64,000 nucleotides of DNA from Deuterostichococcus epilithicus (GCA_033439295.1 JAVTLE010000004.1:1302012-1366011); one strand, 5' to 3'; shown: positions 1-13,132, numbered from the stretch's first letter. Notes: generated by a model from the letters alone, not told the origin. Numbers and translations are program-made.

Positions 1-319
1 TTATTATGGCTGCTGCGGCTCGGCAGCATGCTGAAGTTCGGTGTTTTATTCCTTGAATCTTGTGGCCCTGGCTTGACGCAGGAGGATCTTCAGGAGCTGC
101 GGAAAAAGTGGAACATTGTCACGGCCCCGCCGCCGCCCCGTGGCATGGTCATGCCCTGACGAGATCCGGTCCGATGCATCAATATATTGCACGTCTGCCG
201 GCCATTGACGCCAGGTGCGGGCACAGGCCGCAGCGCAGTCTACTGCTCCAGTCTCCAAGCCTGACCGCATCTGCTACTGCCCATGTACTGTCCATGCATG
301 CTGTGTCCATACAGCACTG

Positions 320-1336
320 TCAATTCCAGTAGGCAGAATCCCGGTCCGGCTTCCCCAGCTGCAGTTTGGCCGTCTCAACGGCAATCATCGCCTGGCACCC
401 CTGCGCCGTAGGTCAAAGCTTTGCATCTGTTGACGTCGTGCATGGGTTGTCTCTGCAGGGCGAGCAGGCAGGTCTCGTCGACAAGACGACTTTTGAAGGC
501 ATGTGCAAATCGAGATTGCGTGAATCCCTGACGCACCGGAGGGACGTGGTACTCCATGAGCTGCCTGTCATCCGCCATGGGCTGCCCGGCATATATGAGC
601 GTCTGCGATGTGCAATCGAGAAGCTTCGTTGTGAACAATCTACCATTACCTGTCATTTCAGCTGGAGCGCTCATACTGAGAATGCAGTGCAGCAGAGCAA
701 ATTGATGTTCTGTCAGGGTGCCCAATGAAACGAACTCACCAGGTCCTGCCACCGCTGGATGCCTGGTGTATTCCGCACGTTCTCGGGCTTGTTTGAGCGC
801 GCGATGCCGCCCTCAAACAGCGCCTGCTTCACGCGGTGCACCGGCCACTCCGGCTGCGCCGATACCCTGTAGCGGCACCCGCTGCAGAAAAAGACCTGCG
901 CATGCTCGCGCACACAGTGGCTGAGTAAAATCACGTGCCTCCCTTCTCCGGGTTGATCATCCAGATTGCTTCTGTTTTCACACTAGCGCAGAACTCACCA
1001 TGTGGTCCAGGTCCCTGCGCGGCGGCACCGTCGGGATGCCCTCGAAGGGGAAGTCCATCGTGGCGATCTCCTCAAACACCCCAGCCTGCGTTCAACGTCT
1101 GTTCGTTCTCGCTCTCCGAGCTTCTTTTTAAAGGCCGACCTGCAGAGCGCTGGCTGCCAGAAACAAGCGTGAGCTGCGGCTGCTTTTGCGTCTCTTGATG
1201 CGAGACGCTTTTCAGGCTGTTTCACCTCTTTCTCGGGCGGTATCTTGCATTTCCGATCGCAATCCCAGGCGCCCTTTCCTAGCGACACGCCCCCACCTGC
1301 ATCGGCGTTCTCGTCCGGTACCGCGCCTTTCGCCAT
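320..1336 (-). CDS. Ubiquitin-like domain protein, unnamed family
   Basis: Four exons join cleanly in phase 0: 999-1085, 740-895, 537-602 and 320-400 (stop TGA at 320-322), giving about 129 residues. The end reads as a ubiquitin-like fold: a helix region with VKQALFEGGIA, then TLIYAGQPMADDRQLMEYHV, matching the ubiquitin pattern LIFAGKxLxDxRxLxDYNI, and then PPGCQAMIAVE as the last strand. There is no C-terminal di-glycine, so it is probably a fold-only domain and not a conjugated modifier. The likely start is the ATG at 1334-1336 (MAKGAVPDENADA), but the exon linking it to 1085 is not resolved because the phase does not match. It is transcribed divergently from the TASH3-like gene. I do not recognise the family. 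The domain call is fairly safe; the N-terminus is not. Confidence 0.6.
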
Positions 1337-1859
1337 CTCGCGCACAGGTTGCTTGAGAGAACTGATGTTGAACTACGCCAAGCAGACCTTCGTGCGGTTG
1401 TGCGACCCCAGGACGTGCGCGCATCCAGGGGAGCCAGACGGGCGACGTCCAAGAGTAGAGGGGTCGTTGCTGAGCACGAGGGCGTGGTGTCTCGTCATCG
1501 ACCCTCATGCACAACATGTGCAGCAGAAATGTGTAGGCCTCAGTACGAGTACTCAACTTCGATTTGGTATCAAGCGAAGCGCTGTCAGACCCGTCTTGTA
1601 AGCAACCGCTGCAACCGGTCCGTGTGCAATCGTCTGCCACGAAATGACTGTTTCACACCCGCGTGACTTCATTCCTGAACTCTTCGGTGCTCGTTCTGAG
1701 GGTATGGCAATCTAATCTTGTGATTGCTGCGGTCAAGACTGCTTTGAAGGCGCCATCCGGGCTTGACAGCCAAAAGATCGTGCGTTTCGCCGGGCATCAG
1801 TGATCTGCACGGTCCAACTTCGAAGGATGCGATTGCGAGACTAGCACACGAGCTCAGGC
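1337..1859. promoter_or_regulatory. Divergent intergenic region, UBL gene / TASH3-like gene
   Basis: About 520 bases lie between the two presumed start codons, which point away from each other, so it must hold both promoters unless 5' UTR exons are hidden here. I saw no convincing TATA box or other named element. Part of it could be 5' exons of the minus-strand gene, whose N-terminus is not resolved. Confidence 0.35.
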
Positions 1860-4800
1860 ATGTCGGATGCGGTGGCATATGACGGCCCCCTGCCGCCGAA
1901 GGCAGCGGCCAGGGCGAAAAGCTTCAAGCCAGGCCGCAGGACCGCGCCCGCGGTTCCTCAGCAGGCCACAGCAGCAGCATCACAGGAGCCGGCAGCACCG
2001 CCGGCGGCACTCGCAGGGCCGCCGCTGCAGACCTTTATCCCACGGCTGAACCGCTATGTGCAGGCTCGCGTCAGTAAGAATTCTGGCGAGGTGCGGCTGT
2101 GGGAGAGCTGTCCAGTTGCGGCAGCCCAGCGCAGTAGCAAACCAGGGCGGCATCAGCTGCAGTGCATCATAGCAGGCACTTGCAACTCCACTGAGACTCA
2201 GCCTCAAACAAAGCGGCAAATGCTGGTCCATTCTGTGCAGGTCGGCAGCTACATTGAGGCAGCGTCCCTGCTGGGTCCGACAGGTGCTCTCAGAAGCCCT
2301 CATAACTGCCATGCACACCGCCGGTGAATATATTGTCTCTTGGAACGCCACGAATATGGCACTTGAAGGCAGCAGGTGTTCAGCAAGCATTGCTGCGGCT
2401 GCACCTTCTTCCACTCAATTGGTGTGTCTGACATGTGCGCAGCCTCCAGCCGGCAGCTGGCGACCAGCGTGCTGCCGCGGTTGGCGCTGTATGGCGCGCT
2501 GCCACCTAGCTTGGTGCCGCAGCTGCTGCCGGCGCTCGGCTCGGACGACCGCCGCGCCGCGCAGCTGGCGGCCTACCTGCTACAGGTGCAGCTGGGGTGC
2601 GGCACCGCCGGCACGCCCACGCTGCCGCCGACGCGAGGCAAGGCCCCGGCCCCTTGCTTGAAGAGACAATTCGCGGACGTATCCCTGCAGACCCAAACCC
2701 GGGGCGTGCGGAGGCTTGCTGTGGAGTCAGGCGCCACACGCACACCCAAGAGGGGCGCACCCTTGCCAGACTGTCAAGTTGTCGAGGACCTGCGCTGGCC
2801 CTTCGTCTCACTCGCCGGCATCCGCTGTTTCATTCGGCATTGGCATCCGCCAGCTGATCCGACAGCGGCGTTGTCGTACCCGTGCAGGCGGGGAGGTGCT
2901 GGTGCCAGCGCCGGTGCCGGTCGAGATCATGGCGCGCGCCTGGCACGACATTGTGCGGGAGGGCGCGGACGGGGCCTCCCTGCAGGCCGCGCTGCGCAGC
3001 CTGGTGGGCGCAATTGCCCCGCTTAGCTCCGTGTGCAACACTTCGCTGTTTGCGATGCCTGCCTGGCTGAAGGGGCAAGGCAGAAGAGAGATAAAGTCGC
3101 GGCCGCAGAGGTCAGGGCTGTCCTGCCGTACCCGCCGCCGAGCCGCGGTGCTGACGGGTGCGACGTGTGTTTATGTCTGCTATAGGTGGCGGCGGCACGC
3201 GGCTACCCGAAGCTCCTGGCCAAGGACCTGGCGACGGGCATCGAGATTGTGCTGGACCGGGCGGGCCAGGTCAACCCCCTGGAGGCGCCAGGTGCCCGGT
3301 TATGCGAACCTCCAAGGTTGCCAGTCTGCACACCCTGTGAGAGCTTGCATTGCATTTGATCGTTTGGCATGTGACACCATTCATTGCACTGGCACCCTTG
3401 CACGAGTAGCTGCGAAAATGCTGCGCGGTGGCAGCCTGTGGATTTGGCATCCCTGTCGGGCAGTCGGCATCGTGCTGCATTGATGGAGGGACACATGGCA
3501 CGAAGGCCAGCACGGGCGATGGCCACCCAGCTTCTGCTGCTGCCTTCAGGCAAGAAGGCGCAGGACGAGTCTGCGGTGCTTCGGTGCAGCGCCATGGCAG
3601 CCACCCGCGCGGGTGTCGTGGGTGGGTTGGGAAGTGCTTGCAATCTGGCGTGTGAACCCCGCAGCACACCCGACCGCACAGACATCCTGTCACCTGCTCT
3701 TTCCGGGCCTGAAGCGGCAGGCCAGGCAGTGACGTGCTCGTCGTGATCATGCCCCGCACACGCCATTGGCACCGGCGGCCGAGATGGGCGTGTCAACACC
3801 TCAAAAGCCGTCACTGTGCGCAGATTCGAAGCCAGCGGACCGCATCTCCCGGCGCATCCTGCGGCAGGTCATCAGCACTGACCCGCTGACGGCGCGCCAT
3901 GCCCTGGCGTTGGCGGTGGAGGTCGCTCGCAAGGTACTGCCCACCCTTGGCTGGTGCTTCCGACGGCGTGAAGACTTCAAACTGCGCTGCGCATCTTCAA
4001 GGCAGCGGCAGGGCGCAGCGCTGATGCACGCTGATGCATGCCTCGTGATCACTCGCAGCCGGCGAGAGGCAAGAATGCCTGATGCGCACCATTCACCGGA
4101 AGGCCGGCAGGTCGAAGCCTGCAGTGCACACCTTGCCTTGGACACACCAGTTCCGCCATTTCCGACATTTCCGCTCGCTCGCAGGACCCCCGGGGCGTGC
4201 TGGAGGGCCTGGGCCCGACCGTCGCCGAGTCGGCGATCGTATACGAGACGAGCGATCTTAAGAAGCTGGCAGAGCCGCGGAAAGCGGCACCGGTGGACGG
4301 CCGCTCCGTGGAGACCATCAACTTTGCGGACAAGTTTGGCCGCGTGCACCTGGCGCGGCTGTGCTCAGCGGTGCTGCACAGCGAGCGGGCGCCCGCCAGC
4401 CTGGCGGGCGACGCCGTGGACTTCTTTCGCATGCTCGTGCTGCTCGCCACCAGGTGGGGTTGTATTACGTACCGTGAACAAAACCATCTTTCCCATTCAT
4501 ATTGCCCAGCCAGCCCCGCGCATGACGCCGTGGACTTTGTCCGCGTGCTCACAAGTAGGCTCGTGCGCCGGCAGTCGCTTGTCGTGTCGTGCTTCAAGGC
4601 TGGTTCTCAGTAGTGATCTCCCTGAAGGCGATGGATGCATTTTTGATACAGCATGCCCTTCTCCGGCTGCGCTGCGGTAGTCACGCCTGGCCGGTGTCCC
4701 CAAAGTTCGGGAGTGGGCTTTGTCAAGAGAGTTCTCTTCCAGAGTTCAGTGACCTTCTTCGCCGCGGCAGGGACGAGTCGAGCCTGGTCGGCATCGAGGC

Positions 4801-7800
4801 CATCCGCGCGCTGGCCGGCCACTTCCCGCCGCGCAAGGCAGGCCTCGGCTCGGATGGCTCCACAGCGGAGGTTTCGGCGGCAGATGCCCGCGCCCGCGCC
4901 CGCGCCTGGCAGGTGCGCCCTTCACGACTTGGTGTTTCATGCCTTTGTCGTTTCTGCCTGTATCCTGCCTCACCTACAGTCGGCACTGGCACGAGTGCAC
5001 TGCACCGGCGCCGGGCGCCTGCCTGCAGTGAAGGAGCGCGCTGACGCCTTCCGCAGCAACCGGCTGCCATCTCGCTGGCTGCAGGCGGCGCCTCGACGGG
5101 TGCCGCTGTCAAGGAGCAGAAAGGACTCTTGGAAAACGAGGTGTAGTGAACATAATAATAAACATCTTGTTTGTTGTCTGCAGGTTCTGCTGGCGCAGAG
5201 CGAGATGGAGGCGCGCGGCAATTCGCGGTCCAGCGGCACGCAGGTCACCCTCATCGGGGTGCTTGGCGAGCGGCTGCTACTGGCGCTGCAGTCCAACTCG
5301 CCCGCCCTAGTCTGCTCTGCCGCGCGCGCCGCAGGTGCATGAGCTGAACTTGGTGTTGGGACTGGCAGGACCGCCGTCTGAGCATACAAGGTCTACAACA
5401 AGCGCTGGGCGGCAGTCTGCCTTTCTGCTACTGTCAGCGTAGTTGGGAACGTGCCCAGTTCATCTTGAGCTCGTGCGGTGCGCAGGCGCCCTCGGTGAGG
5501 CAAGGACGCGCAGCAACATCCGCAGCCGCAAGCGCGGGCAGGAGGCTGCCGCCGTCATGCAGGTGCCTCCCTTTGCTTCCAAAGCTGAGGCTGCACCCTG
5601 TGCCATGCATGCCTGCGCCCCTTTTATTCGTTGCAAGAGTGTGACCACCAGCCTGGCGACTCCTGGGATTGGGTCAGATATCTCGTCTGGGCATCGAGCT
5701 GGCCCAGCTGACAGTTGTGCAAGTATCATCGCGCAGGACCTGGGAGATGAGCTTCAGCACATTGCGGAGGGGCCGGCCGGGCCTGCCATCCGCTGCGCTG
5801 CGCTGGAGGCGCTCTTCTGGTTCCAGGTGCGAGGCTGAACGCACACAGCTTCCTCTCGACCGGCAACTTTTGCAGTGACGCTGATATCCCTACTCTGAAC
5901 CAAGGACGGTGCCTTCCAAGGCCACGGCGCATGTAACCGTCAGTCGTTGAACACGATGACATCATTGTCTCCGGAAGTTTTGCACTCAAGCATTCCGGAA
6001 GCCGGCAGAGTCGAGCGCGGCCAGCTGGCATTGGGCGACCTCAGCAGCGCTCGAGTCTGGCATGACCCGCAGGCGCCGGAGCAGCCGCCGCGCATCACGC
6101 CGCTGTCGCTGCTGCGCAATGTGACCGCGGGCGGCGCGGGCGGCGCCGCCTGGCCGCGCGACCTGTTGGAGGCCATAATGGGCGTCATCGCGCAGGCTGA
6201 ACGCGCCATGCCCGCCTCCGCGCAGCTGCTCATGAGTGCGGCCCTCCAGCGCATCGAGAGCTCTCGGACTGCTGCACTGGAGTGTTTGTCATTGAAGTTG
6301 GCCGCCTCAATCGATGTGTTTTGTGCAGGGGTTTTGCCGGGTTGCATCACGGGGTTGCGGCGTGCAGGTGTCTCACGATGGTGGCGGGTTGACGGCCATG
6401 CCGAGCATCCAGCGCAGCTGCCCACGACTGCGCGCGCTGCTTCGAGTCTCGCACCCTCCGAGCTGCCGGTGCCCTGGCAGTGCCTCAGACGAGCCAAGCT
6501 GGCTTCCCGCTTCCACAGGCTGCGCAGGCGCGGTGGCGGCGGCGTCGCCCAGCGGCGTCAACCTGTCGCGCGTCGTGGAGATGTGGACGGGCGCGGTGAG
6601 GGCAGGACGTGCCGGCAAGGAGGCAGCGCTGCACGCCGCACTGGGAGTGCTGTCCAGCCCCTCGCCGCCCTCGGCCAGCGCCCCCACAGGTGAGGGGCTG
6701 CAACAGGGGGACTGCAACGGAGGGGCTGCAACAGGAAGATTGGTCCGCCACCTGCAATCAGAATGCGCCAACGCTGTGAATTGCACACGTCCGGCACAAG
6801 CCTGCCCAACGGCTGCAATGGGCTGGAACGGGAGTCGCAGCCAAAGATATGTCACCATCGAAAGCTCCTGGACCGACATCTGAGGCATTCGCGCTCCGCA
6901 GGCGCGTCCGTGGAGGTGCTGGCGCGCGCGGCCTCGGAGGATGCCGCCTGGCTGGCCTTCCAGCGCATGTCCGCCTGGTGGCTGGGCGAGAACGCCAATG
7001 TAGCCGCCAACGAATACGCGGGCACCAGCGGCATGGGCACGAATGTCATCGAGGACCAGGGTTTTATTAAGCCGCCGTCGGGGCGTGTGGAGATCGCCAC
7101 CCACAACAAGCCGCTGTCTGCCGGCGAGGTACCGCCTTTGATGCAGCATACTTGCTTGTGTGCGCGTCATCCGTTGTAGAGTGATCTTGTCATCCGACCT
7201 TAGGCTGAACTCCCCATCTGATGCTTTGGAGGCGGCGCAGTGCCATGTGCAGCTGCAGGTGAGAGCTCGCTCCTGTGGGGCGTTGCGAGCCTGGCGGCAA
7301 CATCTGCAGCTGCAGTGGGTCCATAGAAACACATGAATGCATGTGTTCACAGACAGTGCAGCAACTCCAAGACGTCTGCCTCGTCTGCCCCCGTAGGTCA
7401 TCGCGCTGCAGGCGAGCGAGAACCCAGCGATGATGGCGGTGGTGTCGCAGCTGCAGCATGCGGTGCTCACCATGCCGTGGGAGGTCCGCATTGCCGCCGC
7501 GCAGGCCATCGCCAAGGCGAGGCCCCCTCCCGTCTCTCCTCACTTGGCCAGCACAGCCTCAGATGTGAATACTTTCTATGATCGTCTGGTTAACTGACCG
7601 GAACATTGATGGTCCCAGCGAGTTGTTGGGGTCTGCATGCTTGCCATATCTGGTTGACATGGCACACCAGCAGCAATGCAGGAGTGAAGTTAACCTTGGC
7701 GATGGCGTTCCAATACTGCAGGTGGCGGTGCGGTCGGAGGAGCCGTACCGCATCCACTGCTACAGCATCCTGCGCGCCCTAGCTGCCTCCGACCACGCCT

Positions 7801-10800
7801 CCGGCAAGGACTCTCTGGGTGCGCACTTCCCCTCGCGGGACCCATCACAAAATGCCGAGTTCCAGTGGATGTGGCTGCCAGTGGCTTTGCCTTGGCCCAC
7901 ATCCTACCGCTCCCTTCCTCCTGTCTGCCGCCCAGCCTCTACCATCATCCTGTCAAACTGACCAGCGTCCAAGCTCTGCGTTGGTTGTTGCGCGTACCCA
8001 AGCCCAGCGCTCAACCCTCGTGACGAGTTTTATGCCTCTTACACTATGTCAGCCCTGCAGCGCTGGAGACTGGGGTCCCCAGTGGGAGATTCAGCAATTC
8101 AGATGCACAGAAACCGATTTCTCGCAGGCGTGGCGGCGGTGGTGGCGCCGGCGGTGCAGATCCTGGACATGGTGTATGCCACCCGCATCACGCTCGAGGA
8201 CCTGGCGCGGCGCTATGGAGAGAAGCCGCTGGAGTGGCCGGTGCACGTGGTGGAGCAGCTGACGGCGCGGAACGCCGCCATCCTGACGGCCATTGAGGAG
8301 CAGATCGGGGCGATGCCGCCCGGCCAGTTCCACCCGCTGGGTGCGTCGCGCACGGCTCCCGACGCCGTGCTTGCTTCTGGACGCCTGTCCGCCTGCTCGC
8401 AGGGTGGCTGTCACGCCGGCCGGCTGCAGCTGGCGATGTGAAGGCCGCATGGCGGAAGAGAAGCCGGTGCACCAGAAGCCGCTGCCTGCTAAGGCCCATC
8501 TGCTCCGACGCTGCTGCGCCACGGCCGCAATAGCAGCTCCTGCTCTTGAAACCTCTGCCAAATTCAGCCAGCGTGGACGCTCTCAACATGTATGGAATGT
8601 CCCCGAGGGCAGGGAGCTGCCAGTGTCCAAGCGCCATAAAGCATTGTCATCGAAATGGACGAGACATCAATGCAACCACTTGTGCTGCAGAAACTGTGGG
8701 CAAGGAGCTGCCCATGTGGAGCTGCCAGCATCAAACTTAGCAAAGTTGGTCAAAGTTTGTTCGACCAGCTGCAACTTGGTGCCGTCGGCCCCGTGGGCAA
8801 AGATTTCCTGCAGGCGGCCGCCACGGAGGAGGCGCCCATTCCCCGTCTTCACGAAATCTGACATGATGTGCTTTCATCGCAGGCCCAATTGCCAAGGAGC
8901 TGCAACTTTTGTCAGAATGAATCTATCGCACCTTGTGCCACAGGCCCCGTGGGCAAGGAGCTGCTGAAGGCCGCGGCCACGGAGGGGTTGGAAGCCTTCC
9001 GCGGCGGCCTGGAATATGCGAAGGCGCAGGCGGAAGCAGAGCAGGCCGCCTTCCGGGTGAGGCTCTCAACCGGCAACTCACTTTTCGGAATTGTGAGCTG
9101 TCTCGAGTGCCCCCTGGTCTCGATTGCATAACACATACCAGGGCCGATGCCCTGCAGCACACAGGGCGCATGAGCTCTGCAAGAGCATGTTCTTGCCTTG
9201 CCTGAGACATGGATTCAACAGAGACTGTTGGTTTGCGAGGCTCACATCGGAGGTGGAATTCTGCTCCACATGCGTACTGATGCTGCTCGCTTGCCGCATG
9301 CAGGCGGAGCACGAGGACTTTGGCCGCTCCGCCGCCGGAGCCATCTCTCTGGACCCCGAATCAGAGGCGCAGGTACCTTACTTTGCCGGAAATGCTCCAG
9401 CTCTCGCCTGGTGTGTTCGCCAGCATGGTGCCAGGCGCACATCATCAGTCACCCGGTCATGCGCGCAGCATTGAGCTTTTTGCAGCAGCTCGGCACGTCC
9501 TCTGCACCGCATCAGTGTTGGTGGCGGCAGCATGCGCTGCAGGCCGGCGGTAGAACAGGGCTGGTCCAGTCTCACACATGGAGATGTGAAGATGCGGGCT
9601 GCACCTCAACCCTGACAACCTCCCTAGCCGGCAAGCCAGCCCTGGCAGCAAGTCCCCCAGAGCCCCACTGGTGTGGGGCGCCAGCAGGGGGTGAACCCTG
9701 TGCACTGGCCAGACCGTGAGGGCTTGTTCGATTACCCCACGCAGCCGGCGCTGGGGCCGGACGGCAAGCCGGTGTGGCTGCAGCGCCTGGTGGGACTGGA
9801 CCCGACGCAGGGCGGCGCCGGTGGCGCCAGCAGCGATGAGGAGGGCCAGGTAGCTGTCCTGACTATGCTCGCATATAGACTCTCTTTTGCCTGTCAGCAA
9901 GGTGCATCTTTTCGGATGTAACAGGTCCCTGGTGCATGCCATGTCGAGACATGGGCGCAGGTGCTAGACTGTAGGTGCCCAGTGCCAGCGGTGCGTCGTC
10001 CGTCTCGCACTTGGCTCAGCCCACCCTTTAGTCTCGCACACCGTGGTTCCATGCTGCTGACTCCCTGCCCGTTGGCGCCGCCGCGCAGACGCCCGGGGCG
10101 CAGCAGACGTCGACATTCGTGCTGCCGCAAGACGGCGCCGACGACCTGACGGCCATGCTGTCGCAGCTGGACCAGCGCATTGCCGGCCCCCACCGTCAGG
10201 TGCCTTCAAGACCATTGCCGAATATTACGGATGATCAAGGGTCACTCTCGAGTGTAACACCACTGAACGGGCGGTCTTCCGATCTGTCCTGCTCGTGGCC
10301 ACGTCGGATAGGTGTCACTCCGTGCCACTTCAATCAGCTGGGCGTGGTGTCCTGGCCACCTTGCAACACCTGCTGCGGCCTATGCTGGCTTGTTCCCCAA
10401 CACAGTCGCCTGCAGTCGCTTCGGGGGCTGCACACTGCGCTCACCCACATGCAACAGCCGGCTCCGAAGCTGGGCGCATGTCCTCAGACCAACTGTGCGA
10501 TTACACCGAAATGCAAAAACCGTGAGAGTCTCACGAGTCTGGTCCACCGAAAGTGATCGATGACCAATGAGATCCGCCCGTTGCAGCGCGCGTCCTGGGA
10601 GCGGCTGCCGACACCGGCGGAGACATATGCGACCTCCGGCTGGGAGGAGTCGGCGCAGCAGCCGGCGGCGCAGTGNCCGCCGGCGCCGCGGGCGGTGACG
10701 CCGACGGCGCCCGGCCGGCGCGGCGGCCACAGCCGCACCAGCTCATGGGCCGGTGCGTGGCCGCCCGGCAAACTGCAGCACGTACTTGCTGGGCCGCGCA

Positions 10801-13132
10801 GAGCCTTGAACAGAGTCTTGGAAGGAGGAATCGGTGCTGCTGTGTGCTGGCAGCGATGGGGTGCCGAACGGTTTCCAAACTGCGCTAAACAAGAGCCAAC
10901 CACCATCGCACTGAGCTCCTGCTCGCTGCGCTGTTCAACATGTGATGCCAATGGAGGCAAGCCGGTGACGCAGTGTGTTTGTGGTGCAGCACCAGCCGAG
11001 CTTCACCCAGCACGAGCCGGACACACTGCACTGACATTTGGGTGTGTCCTGTGCAGATGTGACGCCGCGCAAGCCGATGGACGGCAAGGCGGTGGTGCTG
11101 TACGATTTCCAGGGCGCCGATGACGGGGAGCTCACCGTCTTCGAGGGCCAGGAGGTAGGGTTTAGGGCATTTGAGAGAGTCTTTAAGTCTTCGAGGGCCA
11201 GGAGGTCGGCCCGTCCTGTGACAGCGTGCCGGGCCGCTTCCGGGTTGTTTTCGCGCATCCCCTGTGTCACGGCTGCCTGCGCCAGGAGGGCTGTCGGTGA
11301 GCGCAGCAGGCATGGCATGCTGGCAGCTGACGCACCGCGGCATGCAGGAGCTGCAGCTGCACATTCCGCTCCCAAGCCGCCCGCACGTCCCCACGCCGCA
11401 GGTGACGCTGCAGTACGAGTCGGACGGCTGGATCATGGCGGCCACGGAGTCCGGTCGCTCGGGCCTCATCCCCGAAGCCTACCTGCGCATCCAGAGCGCC
11501 GCCACGCCATTTTCGTCGGACCCCTTTGGGGCGCCGCCGCCGGCCGAGGCGGCGGCTTCCCCGCGGGACGACGACCCCTTCTCCGGCGGCGACCCTTTCG
11601 CAGGCAAAGACACGTGCTGCCTGCGATGACCAAGTCGCACATGGCAATGTCGCAGCGTACAACCTGCACCTGTTTCAACTGCAGCTCCACCGGCCTGCTC
11701 CTCTGCGGGCTCTGTGACGATGCGTCCGCAGCGGCGGGACCGAGGTGAAAGGGAGTCGCTGGGCCAGAGGGCATGTGCTGATGCGTCAATGAAGCTGCAC
11801 TGCGTTTTGCAGGCGGCGCAGAGCCTGCGAGCCAGCAGCAGGCGTACGATGATCCCTTCTCGGCGCCTGTTGCGGACGACCCCTTCGCGGAGCCGGACGC
11901 CGTGGGGGACCCCTTTGCGGGTGTGCCTCCCAGCATGTCTATTTGCTTGACCTGCACTACCCCCTTTGTCACGCTACCTGCGGACATGCTGGCTCTGACA
12001 GACCTGTGGAAACGTGTGCGGTCACCATGCCGCGTCCCTGCCCAGACATGGGGGCGTCCTGTGATCTGTGATCTGCGCTCTGGCTGAAGGCACCACTCTT
12101 TTCCTTTATTTCAAGCTTCGATGGCTGCCTCCTTACACATTTTCTGTCTGTGGTGTTCGTGTTCTGGAAAGATGTGAGAAAATTCGGCCGACATGCCATC
12201 ACAACACATTCACAAACAATTGTTTACCTGTGTACTTATACCAATTATACCAATTCTCTCTCCACATTGCAGGAGAACAGCAGCAGAGCGGCATGCGCAT
12301 CCGACACGCGCCGCGGCCCAGCCTGCTCAACATCGACGACACCTATCTCGCCGCCAACGCCGGCCAGCAGGTGAGTCTGTTCTCCGCATGCAAGTATGCA
12401 ACGTGGCTTCAGCTGCGCAGCTTGGCCGCAGGCCTAGCATCACTCCTGCAGACCGTTTTGCGACCTCGCCTGCCGTACACCGCCGCTTCACGCAGCTTCG
12501 CGTGGGTACTTGAGCTGTCTCCCTCACAGCCGGCCCTAAAACTGGACAAAGCAACTCTTTTTGTGGAGCCGCCGCTTCGAGCTGACAGCTACCCACTGAT
12601 TGGCCCTGTTCAATCGTGTCGATTGCTGCCCGGTGCAGGCCGACGCACTCGATGAGACGGGCTTCGAGGAGGTCGAGGTCAACGTGGAGCCGTCCTTCAG
12701 CGACAATCTGCGGCCGCCAGCGGTACGGGCCGGCACCGCCGCCAACGACTTTGTGCCCGAGAGCGAGGAGGAGGTGCGCCCGCCAACTCAGCTTCCTGCT
12801 TCCTGCGCCGCCCCGGCCGTTTTTGTGCCTATGCGCCCCTTGAGTTTGCGCCACAGCGCCTGCCCTTGTGGTTGTCCAATCCGCACTTACAGGTCCATAA
12901 GCCGTGCACGAGTTGCACCACGCCATGTGGCGTCATCAGAGGGTGTGTAAATACGATGTCATCCGAGCCAGGGCTCTCTCACGCCTCTGTCCACGCCCGA
13001 CCGCAGGTGGAGATCAGGAAGGGGGCAGCAGTAGAGGTCGAAGGCGAGGAGATAGACGGCTGGCTGCAGGTCACGCGCCTGTCCGACGGGTCCCGCGGCC
13101 TCGTGCCCGCCTGGGCCGTGCAATTCGGGTGA
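1860..13132 (+). CDS. TASH3: TASH3/TSAUCER-like TSET (TPLATE complex) subunit, two SH3 domains
   Basis: A very long multi-exon gene. The N-terminal exon starts MSDAVAYDG at 1860. Next comes an alpha-solenoid spread over many exons: near 2440-2590 (SRQLATSVLPRLALYG, as in plant TASH3 SSQRQLVNHVFPKLAVYN), 2895-3040, 3187-3290, 3817-3935, 4184-4452, 4773-4912, 5184-5336, 5733-5825, 5970-6270, 6520-6690, 6900-7130, 8130-8345, 8943-9056 and 9303-9371. The first SH3 domain lies at 11055-11153 plus 11402-11500 (AVVLYDFQGADDGELTVFEG, then DGWIMA and GLIPEAYL). Acidic DPF-rich linkers follow (11520-11930). A second SH3 lies at 12640-12775 plus 13008-13132 (NDFVPESEEE, GEEIDGWLQV, GLVPAWAV, stop TGA). 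TASH3 belongs to the TSET/TPLATE adaptor complex acting in clathrin-mediated endocytosis at the plasma membrane. Arabidopsis TASH3 is described with one SH3. Exon borders in 9600-10800 are poorly resolved, with one N at 10676. Confidence 0.8.
4391..4552 (+). repeat. Exon 3'-end echo in a TASH3 intron
   Basis: The exon end at 4391-4446 (encoding ASLAGDAVDFFRMLVLLA) has a degenerate copy at 4504-4552 inside the following intron (reads AHDAVDFVRVL). The shared core is gacgccgtggactt. The copy cannot continue the reading frame through a good donor and looks like a relic of a tandem duplication across the exon-intron junction. Confidence 0.7.
8740..9020 (+). repeat. Tandem partial exon duplication in TASH3, period about 156 bases
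   Basis: The coding segment beginning GPVGKELLKAAATEG (8943 onward) is preceded by a diverged copy reading GPVGKDFLQAAATEE from 8787. Both share ggccccgtgggcaa and the upstream block agctgcaact. The offset between matching bases is 156. A third, weaker trace (gtgggcaaggagctg) lies near 8697. The downstream copy carries the longer open frame, ending AEQAAFR at a GT donor near 9056, so it is taken as the functional exon. Confidence 0.7.

Noticed and set aside
11154-11168. Telomere-like gtagggtttaggg
   Set aside because: Only about one and a half units inside a TASH3 intron next to a short local duplication; no array, so not a telomeric relic.
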